The notes: generated by a model not told the origin, from the letters alone. 64,000 nt of DNA from Spartinivicinus marinus (GCF_026309355.1 NZ_JAPJZK010000001.1:744001-808000); one strand, 5' to 3'. Counted from the stretch's first letter, positions 35,428-44,440 are shown. A program made the numbers and translations.

Positions 35428-35760
35428 ATGGCAACACATACAGCCCTTCAAAATAAGTGGTATAAACATATTCAAGCATGGAAGCAATCCAACCTCACTC
35501 AAAAAGCGTATTGTGAGCAACACAATTTAAAAACTAACCAATTAAGTTATTGGTATCGTAAGTTTGAACACGCCGACGTTCCACAAGCCGCTACACTAGC
35601 TCCCTCTAACTTTGTCCCTGTGACAATGAGCGAAGAGAGCCAAATAAAAGACAATAACACTCCCCCCAACCTAACACTTCAGTTTCCCAATGGAGTTTGT
35701 TTGACGGGTATACAGCTGTCGAATATAGAAATTGTCCAAGCGCTATTGAAGGTACTGTGA
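35428..35760 (+). CDS. tnpA: IS66-family accessory protein TnpA
   Basis: The 110-residue protein has the helix-turn-helix start typical of IS66 TnpA (ALQNKWYKHIQAWKQSNLTQ, AYCEQHNLKTNQLSYWYRKF) and a hydrophobic end (LTLQFPNGVCLTGIQ). It is one of three proteins needed for IS66 transposition. Its stop overlaps the tnpB start by one base (TGATG). A ribosome-binding site GAGGAG lies 10 bases upstream. Confidence 0.88.
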   Translation: MATHTALQNKWYKHIQAWKQSNLTQKAYCEQHNLKTNQLSYWYRKFEHADVPQAATLAPSNFVPVTMSEESQIKDNNTPPNLTLQFPNGVCLTGIQLSNIEIVQALLKVL

Positions 35761-36125
35761 TGACATTGATTATGCGTCCTTCAGCGTCATTAACAGCCGT
35801 TTACCTTTATCGTCCTCCTATCGATTTTCGTAAGTCCTACCAAGGGTTAGCCGCGATTGTTGAGCTAGAGTTAGGGCATAACCCTTATGAAGGACACCTC
35901 TATGCTTTTACCAATAAAAAGCGTAATAAAATTAAATGTTTGTTTTGGGAAAACAATGGGTTTGTTCTGTATTATAAAAGTTTAGTTGAGGAAAAATTTA
36001 AATGGCCTAAGCGGACAGAGTCACTGATTACCCTATCAGGTGAGCAAATAAATTGGCTACTGGATGGGTACGATATCAATAAAATGGTACCCCATAAAAA
36101 ACTGCATTATGAGTCGTGTTTTTAA
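35760..36125 (+). CDS. tnpB: IS66-family accessory protein TnpB
   Basis: The ATG at 35760 overlaps the tnpA stop and gives 121 residues. The family signature is clear: YLYRPPIDFRKSYQGLAAIV, YAFTNKKRNKIKCLFWENNG and the EEKFKWPKR segment. TnpB is required with TnpA and TnpC for transposition. An upstream in-frame start at 35697 is not needed. It is intact. Confidence 0.92.
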   Translation: MTLIMRPSASLTAVYLYRPPIDFRKSYQGLAAIVELELGHNPYEGHLYAFTNKKRNKIKCLFWENNGFVLYYKSLVEEKFKWPKRTESLITLSGEQINWLLDGYDINKMVPHKKLHYESCF

Positions 36126-37197
36126 TCTTTAAGGCGTGAGTTTCAGGCGTTAATTGGGTATAATTTATCTACGATGAAATTACCCAAAAATATCGCCTCT
36201 ACTAGTCAGCAATTCTCCTCTTCTTATGTAGAAGAACTCAGTAGTTTGCTCCAAGAAAAAGAAGCCATTATCGCTGATAATAAACGGCTTATTGATCAAA
36301 AATGCCATATTATTGAAGAGCAGCAAAAGCGCATTGCCATATTAGAGGAGTATTTACGTTTAGAACGTCACCGCCGATTTGGACCCAGCAGTGAAAAAAA
36401 TACTGCTCAAGGAGAGTTGTTTAATGAAGCAGAGCAGCTTGAGCAACAGGCTAACACGGCTGATGGAGAAGAGAGTAAGCCACAACCGCCCAAGAAAAAG
36501 GGTGGCCGGAAAGGGTTGTCACCTGCTATTCCAAGAGAGCAAATCTACCTCACACTCAGTGAAGAAGATAAAGCGGGGGCACTTGATACTTTTTTTGTCA
36601 AAGTGAAAGAGGAGCTGGATATTATCCCAGCCAAAGTGCGTGTCCTGGAATACTTGCAAGAAAAAGCCGTATTTGAAGATGATAACGCGCAACGCACAAT
36701 CAAGTCAGCCCTACAACCTCAGCATCCCTTACCCAAATCGGTAGCAAGTACTGGTATGCTTGCTTATATCATTGTTGCCAAATACATGGATGCGCTTCCT
36801 TTACATCGTTTAGAAGGTATCTTTAACCGCTACGGAGGAAGCGTTACCCGAACGACGATGGCGAACTGGTTAATTAAGCTCGCTCGGCCATTGCAGCCAT
36901 TAATCAATCTACTGCGAGACCACCAACTGGTATATGAACTTATTCAAGCCGATGAGACCCGCATCCAGGTATTAAAAGAGCCTGGTCGTTCACCTACATC
37001 CAATAAATATATGTGGGTGACACTCGGTGGTCCACCAGAACAACCAGCCGTATTATTTACTTATGATGCCTCTCGCGAAAAGGAGGTGCCCCTGCGACTG
37101 TTTGAAGGCTATCAAGGCTACTTACAGACAGATGGTTATGCGGCTTACGATGCGGTATGTCAAGAGAATAGTATTACGCGACTTGGGTTCCGAGTAG

Positions 37198-39192
37198 ATG
37201 AGGACGTTACCGCCCTCACCCCTCACAGACCCGGACGAGCGCAATTAACGCATCCGGTTCCTCATCGTTATTGCCTCGCTAGTTGATGGCCTTGAATATA
37301 CTGATGATAAATATGTGGCTGTTCTAATGGGAAACGGTTGAGGAGGGCCGTAAATCGTTGCCAGGGAATATAGCTTTTCCTGGACCGCCGCCCCAACCAC
37401 TTACGCCACAAGTGTTGTACTTTATGGTGGATGTTTCTTAGCGATTTACCATTACCCGTGACACCAAAATAGGCATAATGTCCCCGTAATTTACGATTGA
37501 GCATTGTATGCTGTACATCCAATGGCTTGTGACGATATCGCCGACAAAACTCATTAAATGCTTTCAGTGTCCTGGCAAGCCGGTCTTTAGCCGTCTTCTG
37601 TCTTACAACAAAATGGCCTCGTCTGGATTTACCCCAGTAATGTGTAAACCCAAGAAAGTCAAAATTAACGGCCTTTCCTCGTTGCTGATTTTCTTTCCTA
37701 AATCGAAAGCGAAAATCGACACGCCGGGTTTTCTCTGGGTGTAGGTTAAGTCCATATCGCTCAAAGCGTTTACCCAGCACTTGTTGTACACGATAACAAT
37801 CATCATAACGCTCAAATACCATGACAAAGTCATCGGCAAATCGCGTTAAACTACAATTGCCTCGCATACGTGGTTTTACTTCTTGGGTAAACCATTCATC
37901 CAACACATAGTGTAAATACACATTAGCTAATAGGGGGGATGCTACCCCACCCTGCGGCGTACCTCTGCCGGAGTATTTCAATACCCCAGCATCTAGAACG
38001 CCAGCTTTTAGCCACTTATCAATCAGTTTACGGACAACACCATCAACTACTCGTCTGGCCAGAAAATTTCGCAGGTGTTGATGATCAATCATGTCAAAAT
38101 ATCGTTGAATATCAACATCCAGCACCCAACGGCCTTTCTCATCCATAATATGATTACGTAGACTTTGCAGAGCTTGATGAGCTGATCGGTGTTTACGGAA
38201 ACCAAATGAACAATCATAAAAGTCTTGTTCATAAATAGGCTCCAGCAACATCACAACCGCTCGCTGAACAATCTTATCCTCAAAGGTAGGAATACCTAAT
38301 GGCCGTTGTTGGCCATTACCCTTAGGGATATAACTGCGACGTATGGCGGGAGCTTTATATTGCCCCGATTTAATTCGGTCCAATAAGTCTTGGAGGTTAG
38401 ACTCCAGTTGGCTCTCATACATTGCTGCTGTTTGACCATCCACACCAACCGCCCCGTCTTTACGGGTAAGTTGGTAGGCTCTAAGAAGCCATGCATAATC
38501 AATATAGTGATTTAGAGAAGTAAAGGCCATCGCTGGGTTATTACGGGCCAGCATGGCTATTCGTTGTTGTTTCGTTGACACAAATATAGGTTTCTGTGCA
38601 CCCATTATGTTTCCCAATAACGATTCAATAACAATGGTGCTCCCTTTCCTCGTTAGGGTCCTCCCGAGCAGAGTTCCCCTAAGTCAGCAGTACTATGGAG
38701 CACTAAGACTTCCAGTATTTACTACCCGGTCACTTATGGATTCGCTCACGGGCTCCTGAGATTGCTTCCTGTTTGCTCCATCAAGTTGGAAGCAGTTGCT
38801 TGATGGCCTGGCCCTGTTCAACCATAGAGCCTATGGTGGTTACTACCCAGGTCAACACTGGACCTCACAGGTTCCTGAGAAATCCATCCTATACCTTTGC
38901 CCTGGTCATAGATCCCGGTCGGACTGCAATACCTCACCTGTAGTGGTATTGGCAGTGCTGACCCCACACCCAACACAATGAGGTCTCCGACTGGTACATG
39001 ATATCGAGACTCAATCCCACGGCTTCAGTACCCGCTGTCTACGCTTCACGAATAACGTTGCCGTTACCCATGCAAGACTCACTTCCGGCTGGTGGTTAAC
39101 CTTTACCGGGAGGGAGTTGAACCCTCTGGATTTCAATGAATGATTTCAGCTCATTTAATACCTCCTTCATTCTCAGGCTTAGCCTGTCGCAA
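37198..39192 (-). mobile_element. Group II intron with reverse transcriptase, antisense in tnpC
   Basis: The intron is about 2 kb. On the minus strand its 5' end lies near 39192 (TTGCGACAGGC) and domains I-III fill to the ORF start. Domain V is recognisable at 37228-37260 (GAACCGGATGCG paired with CGTCCGGGTC) right after the reverse transcriptase stop, followed by a domain VI hairpin (GAGGGCGGTAACGTCCTC) and CTACTC near the 3' end. Exact edges are uncertain by a few bases. Confidence 0.85.
37268..38605 (-). CDS. Group II intron reverse transcriptase/maturase (LtrA-type)
   Basis: The ATG at 38605 gives 445 residues; a TTG at 38617 is possible. The reverse transcriptase blocks are visible: RSYIPKGNGQQRPLGIPTFEDKIVQ (block 2, quoted in part), DCSFGFRKHRSAHQAL, GTPQGGVASPLLANVYLH and the active site TRFADDFVM, with FADD in place of the common YADD. 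The maturase X domain follows (HYAYFGVTGN). A C-terminal HNH endonuclease is not evident. It should splice and mobilise the intron. Confidence 0.93.
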   Translation of the reverse strand: MGAQKPIFVSTKQQRIAMLARNNPAMAFTSLNHYIDYAWLLRAYQLTRKDGAVGVDGQTAAMYESQLESNLQDLLDRIKSGQYKAPAIRRSYIPKGNGQQRPLGIPTFEDKIVQRAVVMLLEPIYEQDFYDCSFGFRKHRSAHQALQSLRNHIMDEKGRWVLDVDIQRYFDMIDHQHLRNFLARRVVDGVVRKLIDKWLKAGVLDAGVLKYSGRGTPQGGVASPLLANVYLHYVLDEWFTQEVKPRMRGNCSLTRFADDFVMVFERYDDCYRVQQVLGKRFERYGLNLHPEKTRRVDFRFRFRKENQQRGKAVNFDFLGFTHYWGKSRRGHFVVRQKTAKDRLARTLKAFNEFCRRYRHKPLDVQHTMLNRKLRGHYAYFGVTGNGKSLRNIHHKVQHLWRKWLGRRSRKSYIPWQRFTALLNRFPLEQPHIYHQYIQGHQLARQ

Positions 39193-40421
39193 GTTGGGAT
39201 CATGCTCGCCGTAAATTTGTAGAGGCCAAAAAAGCTGAGCCTCAACATACAAGTCAAACGGGCAACGTCAGCAAAGCGACCATTGCTCTCAATATGATTG
39301 CCAAGCTATATCGCATAGAAAAAGATATAAAAGGGCTGGATATTCAACAAAAATATCAAATCAGACAAAAGCACGCTAAACCACAATTAGACAATATCCG
39401 GAAATGGTTAGATAAACATAAAGACAAAGTACCCAAGGACGGCAAAATTGGTCAGGCCTTTACTTACCTTGATAATCAATGGGATAAACTGGTCGTCTAT
39501 TGTGAATCAGGAATACTCCCCATCAGCAATATCAAAGCAGAAAATGCTATCCGCCCCTTTGCTGTTGGTCGAAAAAATTGGATGTTTGCAGATACACCAC
39601 AAGGTGCCTATGCCAGCGCCACTTATTACAGCCTCATTGAAACCGCTAAAGCCAATGATTTAGAGCCTTATGATTATCTTAGAATCGTCCTAAAAGCACT
39701 ACCCTATGCAGATAGTGTCGAAAAGCTTGAGGCATTACTTCCTTGGAATGTTGATAAAAGCCTGCTGAGTTAACCGTAAATTATTGACTAGCTTAGCTCA
39801 ATAACGCTAAAGAATTGGCGCTTACTCACCACTGACAGTAAACACAACCAACCTATTGCTGCTAATATCCTTAATAGAAAGTTTAATGTGAGTACAGTTA
39901 ACAAGGTTTGGACGACAGATATTACCTATGTTTGGACTAACCAAGGGTGGCTATATTTAGCAATCGTAGTTGACCTATATTCTCGGCAAATTATAGGCTG
40001 GTCTGTACAAGATAATATGCGTTCACAGTTGTGTTTGGATGCATTAGCTATGGCGTGGCACTGTAGGCTGCCTGCACACGGAATCATCCATCATTCAGAT
40101 AGAGGTAGTCAATATGCAAGTGAGGAGTATCGTAATCAACTTAAGAGCTATGGCATGATCCAAAGTATGAGTAGAAAGGGAAATTGTTGGGATAATTCCC
40201 CAACAGAAAGAGTATTTAGAACACTTAAATCAGAGTGGTTACACCGATTTAACTTTCAAACGAAGGATGATGCACGCCAAGCTATCTGGGACTATATTAC
40301 ATATTATAATAGCGAGCGAAGGCATTCAGCTTTAAACTATCAAACACCGATGGAATTTGAGAGAGTCCATCAATTGAAGAAAGCCTCTTAAAAAACTGTT
40401 GGTTTTTACTTGACCACTACA

Positions 40422-41333
40422 GCCACCTTGCTCGTTGGTCATTGATCCAAAAACATGTTCAACTCTGGCTCGTACCCTGGAGCGTCTAGTATTTGCTTTT
40501 TTACTGTGTTCCGATAGCGGCTTATTCTTTTTCCCTTTTTTATGAACGTGGCTACGCATACCCATCGCCGCCAAACTAATTTCAGTGTTTTCGCTTTGGT
40601 AAGCACTATCTGCCCATACATCCGATGATGTATTTTCAGCTAATATTTCAATAAAAACCTGGGAATCGTGAACTTCAGCAGATGTCACTTCATAATCACG
40701 TATCAGTTTTTGGGCGTTATCTACCGTTACATGGTTCTTATAACCAAAGTGGGTTTCTTCATTTTTCTTTGTCCAGCGAGCATCCATATCCTTCTGGCTT
40801 TTTATATTAGGATTTTCTTCGAAGCGCTGGGGTATTTTTCCTTCCTTAATCTCTACATTTTCAGCACGTGAATTCCTTTGTTTGGGTACATCAACAAAAC
40901 TGGCATCGACGATTTGGCCTTTCTGTGCTTTGTAACCTTGATCAGCTAGCTGTTCATTAAAGTCATTGAAAAGTCTTTTCATCAAATCACATTTAACCAG
41001 TTGTTCCTTAAACAACCAGATGGTTTTTGCATCAGGGATTAACTCTTCAGGTGAGAGTCCAAGAAAACGACAAAAACTATATCTGTCTCTAATCTGGTAT
41101 TCCACTTCATCATCAGATAAATTATATAAGTGTTGTAGAACAAGGGTTTTAAACATCAAAACAACATCGTAAGGCTTGCGACCTGCATTGCTTTTTCGCT
41201 CTTTTTCTCGAATGATGTTCAAGCTATATCTGAATTGCTCCCAATCTATCAGATTATTCAGACTAATCAGCGGATCTCGCTCGTTTAGCTTATGATATCG
41301 ATTATCTAAATCAAAGAAGCCAGACTGTAACAT
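40422..41333 (-). pseudogene. IS5-family transposase, C-terminally truncated
   Basis: The start and most of the DDE transposase are present: N-terminal DUF772 region (VVLMFKTLVLQHLYNLSDDEVEYQ), QIVDASFVDVPKQ (first Asp), HFGYKNHVTVD, VWADSAYQSEN (second Asp) and RARVEHVFGSMTNEQGG (Glu). Beyond GG the frame runs into the IS3 right end and stops at 40332 with unrelated residues. About 30-40 C-terminal residues are lost, so it is probably inactive. Confidence 0.87.
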
Positions 41334-41406
41334 TGACTTTTAAGCTCGCTATTTATGAATACCACTATCTGTAGTATACCATAAAGTCAATTTTTAGAGG
41401 TGCCCT
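40422..41406 (-). mobile_element. Truncated IS5-family element
   Basis: The surviving end reads AGGGCACCTCTAAAAATTG on the minus strand at 41406, followed by TAA (41407-41409). The other end and the last part of the transposase are missing at the junction with the IS3 end (40421). The same terminal repeat bounds the MITE at 42959-43189. Confidence 0.85.
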
Positions 41407-41409
41407 TAA

Positions 41410-41593
41410 GATTAGTTCGTCGACATAGCTCTTTAACTATATCAATGTCAATTCCTTTCGCACTATTACCTTCTTGCCAGGTAAATGGAGCAAATTTATC
41501 AAGGGTGACTAAACTCAAAGTTTGTTGAGCTAAAGAAAATTCTGTCATGATACTTATATAAACAACACATAAGCTTATTATGCATTTCTTCAT
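41410..41593 (-). pseudogene. N-terminal fragment of a binding protein (SBP_bac_3)
   Basis: Starting at ATG 41593, the fragment has a signal peptide (MKKCIISLCVVYISIMTEFSLA) and the first strand-helix of a family-3 binding protein (LVTLDKFAPFTWQEGNSAKG, DIDIVKELCRR). The frame then enters the IS5 terminal repeat and stops after six foreign residues at 41387. The rest of the gene was not found. It is a casualty of the IS5 insertion. Confidence 0.8.
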
Positions 41594-42070
41594 AGCAAAC
41601 TTTATAATTAATACACTTTTAGTTAATACGTTGGTCATACTAACTTTAGCAGATGCTTTAAAACTTTTCTTGGAGCAGCTTAGGGCTACGCCATATATGA
41701 ACAAATGGTATTCACTTATTGCATTCCAAGCATGATTGATCAGACATTAGTCACTTTAAAGCGAATTAAACATGACGCCATTTGATACCACTATAGAGTC
41801 CTTCCAAAAATAGACTCCCAAGGTTCTGGTCTAGTGTTTATACCTAAAGGCATAATGACAGAAATATAAGTGTTTGCTTGGTAGATCAAGATCAAATTAG
41901 CTGATCAAAATGACACTTTCAGTGTAAAGTATTAACTGAATGACAACAACTTTATCCTACAGCAGACATATATAGTCACTATAATATTTGGACTCTAGTC
42001 AAAAACATCCTAATTTTGATGTAAAAACATGGTGACAAGAACATCAGTGAAGCCATTCAGGTGAAGAGTG
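41594..42070. other. Intergenic region without a clear gene
   Basis: AT-rich sequence upstream of the binding-protein fragment and of the small membrane ORF. It has no convincing ORF or RNA gene; it may contain decayed sequence. Confidence 0.4.
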
Positions 42071-42238
42071 ATGGAATTTTATATTAACTTTTTTATTGTA
42101 TTAACTGCTTTCTTTATCAGTATAGTTGTACCCTCTTTGGGATTACTCACTTATGCTGGCTACAAACGCAATAAGTACTATCAAGATTATATAAGTAAAA
42201 CCACACCTCAGTCCCAGACACTTCAAAAGTTACAATAA
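42071..42238 (+). CDS. Small single-span membrane protein (55 residues)
   Basis: The ATG at 42071 is preceded by GTGAAGAGTG. The 55 residues start with a strong hydrophobic helix (NFFIVLTAFFISIVVPSLGL, about residues 5-24) and end in a polar tail (KRNKYYQDYISKTTP). No family is recognised. It is followed 49 bp later by the S74-domain gene in the same direction, perhaps in one transcript. Confidence 0.5.
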   Translation: MEFYINFFIVLTAFFISIVVPSLGLLTYAGYKRNKYYQDYISKTTPQSQTLQKLQ

Positions 42239-42287
42239 TTTAAAGAAATATTACAAACTGTTTCACTATTTAAGTATACTTTTAGTG

Positions 42288-42791
42288 ATGTATAGATTGA
42301 TACTTTATTTAAACAAAACAATGACACAAATCAAGTACGGACGAACCACTTTGAAAAATTTAATTGCTACTGTTATTTTAAGCTCTATTTCTACTCTTTC
42401 TCATGCCTATTCACATGAATCATGCAAACACCTCACAGGCAATGAATATTCTGAATGTAGAGCCAAGCCAAATTTTATGCGCTTTAGTGATGCAGAACTG
42501 AAAACCAAAGCTACAAGAATTGATAATGCACTAGAAAAAATTTCGAAACTCAATGGTGTCAGCTTTGAGTGGAAAAACACAAGTGCCAAAAAGAAAGATA
42601 TTGGTGTTATTGCTCAGAATGTAGAAGAAGTATTTCCTGAGTTAGTACATAGTCTCACTGTCACGGACCCAAATAGAGTAGAAAGCACATTCAAAAAAGT
42701 CAATTATGCTGGACTTGTGAGTGTATTGATTGAAGCGGTTAAAGAACTGAAGACAGAAAATGCAAAATTACGCCAACAATTAGGTTTATAA
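42288..42791 (+). CDS. Exported protein with peptidase S74 chaperone domain
   Basis: The ATG at 42288 gives 167 residues, with a GTG one codon earlier and another ATG at 42321 that begins a good signal peptide (LKNLIATVILSSISTLSHA). The C-terminal half is an intramolecular chaperone/S74 autoprotease domain as in phage tail spikes: KISKLNGVSFEWKN, DIGVIAQNVEEVFPELV, KKVNYAGLVSVLIEAVKEL. A terminal coiled coil follows. Normally this domain ends a long fibre; here it is almost the whole protein. The N-terminal CKHLTGNEYSEC pair may be disulfide-linked. Confidence 0.75.
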   Translation: MYRLILYLNKTMTQIKYGRTTLKNLIATVILSSISTLSHAYSHESCKHLTGNEYSECRAKPNFMRFSDAELKTKATRIDNALEKISKLNGVSFEWKNTSAKKKDIGVIAQNVEEVFPELVHSLTVTDPNRVESTFKKVNYAGLVSVLIEAVKELKTENAKLRQQLGL

Positions 42792-42814
42792 ATATTTCTT
42801 CTTAAGCATAATTG

Positions 42815-42843
42815 TACCAGGATCATATGATATGATTCTGGTA
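42815..42843 (+). terminator. Hairpin terminator after the S74 gene
   Basis: TACCAGGATCATA and TATGATTCTGGTA form a 13-bp stem with one wobble, followed after GCTC by TTATTTT. Confidence 0.6.
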
Positions 42844-42958
42844 GCTCTTATTTTATAAGCATGTAGTTTATTCACACAGAATCCCCATTCTGGTTACCCC
42901 CCTGGCATATGATTTTCCACTTTTTTTGTAATAGTAATTATTATTTTTCTTTACCTAA

Positions 42959-43189
42959 AGGGCACCTCTAATAACTGTTTACAGCCTCTAGCCTTCTGGT
43001 CAATTCACATGCTTTGAAAGTATGCTGGTGCCTGTAGAACCGAGCCAGTAGGATCTGGAAAGGCGCTGCATGAGGGCTCTTGAATGTGCTGATTTGCCTA
43101 GAAAGAACCCGTTTTACACATCGTAAACCGCCTTATTCAAGACCCCGTCATCTTGCACAGGGGCCATAAATAATTATTAGAGATGCCCT
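42959..43189. mobile_element. MITE-like element with IS5-type ends (231 bp)
   Basis: The inverted ends AGGGCACCTCTAATAA and AGGGCATCTCTAATAA (minus strand) match the end of the IS5 element at 41406, and TAA is duplicated outside both (42956-42958 and 43190-43192). No ORF is present. It is a likely non-autonomous passenger of that IS5 family. A right-end relative is at 31887-31934. Confidence 0.85.
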
Positions 43190-43536
43190 TAAACCGTATA
43201 AGCACTTACGTCAGACCTATTGAGAAATGCAGGTATACTCAAATAATAAAATACTTTCTCTCGTTCAACTGTTTTATTAGCTCCTAATATTATGTCTACT
43301 CTACCATTTTCCACTTCCGCTTGACATCTCTTCCAGTTTTTATGGACGATAGGAATGGCTTTTATATTGTGTTCTTTTTCAAAAAGCGCTAATTCTTCTA
43401 TCAGAATTCCTTCATAGTGATCACCCACAGGGTAAATCCAAGGAGCTCAGTTATAGTAGGCACACCAAGTTATCGTCTCTTGAGACTGAACTGTAAATGG
43501 TATCAGTATGCTTATTAGTATAAGGAGTTATTTCAT
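43190..43536 (-). pseudogene. Decayed binding-protein gene (SBP_bac_3)
   Basis: Reading from the ATG at 43536 gives MK*LLILISILIPFTVQS, then TITWCAYYN*APWIYPVG, then an open stretch (GILIEELALFEKEHNIKAIP, RCQAEVENGRVDIILGANKT) up to the MITE. Two in-frame stops show decay before or after the insertion. Without the MITE the frame would meet a third stop (TAG) at once. It is a relative of the other orphan binding proteins here. The 79-residue open piece starting at 43428 is not a real gene. Confidence 0.75.
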
Positions 43537-43682
43537 AGAGCACACTTATTATTGAACTACCTACAATTATAGGCTAGAACATTGAGAAATGTGGCTCTTT
43601 GATAGGCAGTAATGAAAGATTTAACTGTATTTACCAAATAAAATTATTTATAAATTTGCAGAGGCATTTTATCTTCAGTTAG

Positions 43683-44039
43683 TTAAATTGAATTCTCCAC
43701 AAACCTATAAATAAACTTTTTAGCTAATGGCTGTATTTTTTTAAACTGCAATCCAATATGATAACCATTTTTTCTTTTTATCACATGCCTTACCTCAGCT
43801 ATTGCATAAATAATCAATTGGTTATTAAGATGATGTGCTTTGATCATTATGGATAGCTTTTGCTTTATTTGAAAGGAAATCGTTGAAACTAACATTACTC
43901 CTTGCACAGAAATATTAATAGCCTCTGCAGGTATCGCTTCGCTATGATCTGTTCCTTTAATTGCTGCTTGCCAGTTTACCTCTTTGCGCGGATAGGCCCG
44001 CTGCTCCTGAGATATTGGTACATCTATCAGTTTTGTCAT
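43683..44039 (-). CDS. PilZ-domain protein (c-di-GMP effector type)
   Basis: The 118 residues form one PilZ domain. The binding motif RxxxR is seen as RAYPR at about residues 14-18, and the second motif as NISVQGV (D/NxSxxG) near 43-49. It should bind cyclic di-GMP and pass the signal to motility or surface functions. A diguanylate cyclase lies at 47694-48944. It is encoded alone on the minus strand. Confidence 0.85.
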   Translation of the reverse strand: MTKLIDVPISQEQRAYPRKEVNWQAAIKGTDHSEAIPAEAINISVQGVMLVSTISFQIKQKLSIMIKAHHLNNQLIIYAIAEVRHVIKRKNGYHIGLQFKKIQPLAKKFIYRFVENSI

Positions 44040-44200
44040 ACTTAATTGTTATACATTGTATATCATTGAGTGGTCCGGTATCTGGCTGTTCATATTGCTT
44101 TTACAGCCCAAGTCCTATATAGATATTACTAACAAAGGGCCATCATACCCACTCTCAATATCGAAAAGCTAATAATATTAGGCTAGTAATAATGTCTCTT

Positions 44201-44440
44201 TTATAACTGGGTTATTGAAGATCCTTCAACCAGTTTATTCCCATTACTAACATCACTACCAGTAATAGCCACTGGCCGACCATCAATTTTAATAAAAGGA
44301 TGTCCTGTAGTTATCACACTTCCATCACTTAGCTTATCGCCAACTCGAGCAACTGGCTTACCACTCTCTATATGATTAGAGCTACCTTCAACTATTACAT
44401 TGCCCTCTGTATCCTTATCACCAACAAGAGCCCATTTCAT
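44201..44440 (-). CDS. Small PAAR-like protein
   Basis: The 79 residues carry the glycine-rich repeats of PAAR-type proteins (ARVGDKLSDGSVITTGHPFIKI; GRPVAITGSDVSNGNKLVEG, quoted in part). PAAR proteins sharpen the VgrG spike tip of type VI secretion systems. No other type VI gene is present in the window, so it is an orphan. ATG at 44440. Confidence 0.65.
   Translation of the reverse strand: MKWALVGDKDTEGNVIVEGSSNHIESGKPVARVGDKLSDGSVITTGHPFIKIDGRPVAITGSDVSNGNKLVEGSSITQL

Larger units (their letters stand above)
36174..39773 (+). pseudogene. tnpC: IS66-family transposase tnpC, interrupted by a group II intron
   Basis: The first part (36174 to about 37197) encodes the coiled coil (QKRIAILEEYLRLERHRRFGPSSEK), the zinc/helix linker and the DDE region to QADETRIQVLKEPG and DGYAAYDAVCQENSI. 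It continues at about 39192 with WDHARRKFVEAKKAEPQ and ENAIRPFAVGRKNWMFADTP to the stop at 39773. The intron lies on the opposite strand, so it cannot be spliced from the tnpC message; the gene is truly disrupted. An internal ATG at 39294 would make only the C-terminal 159 residues. Confidence 0.9.
35350..39825 (+). mobile_element. IS66-family insertion sequence with 8-bp duplication, carrying a group II intron
   Basis: The ends are GTAAGCGCCAAATAACC (left) and GTAAGCGCCAATTC (right, minus strand), the hallmark GTAAGCG of IS66. TCACCACT is duplicated at 35342-35349 and 39826-39833, the 8-bp size typical of the family. The genes tnpA, tnpB and tnpC are in normal order. Total is 4476 bp, of which about 2 kb is the intron. 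Confidence 0.95.
35013..40391 (+). pseudogene. IS3-family orfB, interrupted by IS66
   Basis: The N-terminal part (to about 35349; VDRSYYYEYVEKTKKKPA, KGNYGSRRLAKEL) breaks at the IS66 left end. It resumes at 39826 with TTDSKHNQP-like sequence, then the integrase core: VWTTDITYVWTNQGW (Asp), HHSDRGSQYAS (Asp) and NSPTERVFRTLKSEW (Glu), to the stop at 40391. The TCACCACT at the break is repeated on both sides of the IS66. A separate ATG at 39888 exists, but that 167-residue product lacks the N-terminal domain. Confidence 0.87.
33099..40421 (+). mobile_element. IS3-family element broken by nested IS110 and IS66 insertions
   Basis: The left end TGTAGTGGTCTAATGG and right end TGTAGTGGTCAAGTAA (minus strand) are the two inverted ends of one IS3-family element now 7323 bp apart. 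Removing the IS110 (33430-35005) and the IS66 with its duplication (35350-39833) leaves about 1263 bp, the normal IS3 size, with orfA and orfB rejoined. Left flank AAA and right flank GCC do not match, and the right flank is inside an IS5 transposase gene whose other part is absent, so a deletion next to the element is likely. Confidence 0.88.

Noticed and set aside
39294-39773. Independent 159-residue IS66 gene
   Set aside because: It is the C-terminal part of tnpC displaced by the intron.
43189-43428. A 79-residue protein at the MITE edge
   Set aside because: It is the open part of a binding-protein pseudogene; upstream in-frame stops and the downstream MITE show it is not an intact gene.
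41387-43536. The two binding-protein fragments as halves of one gene split by transposition
   Set aside because: Both are N-terminal parts with their own signal-peptide region, so they come from two genes.
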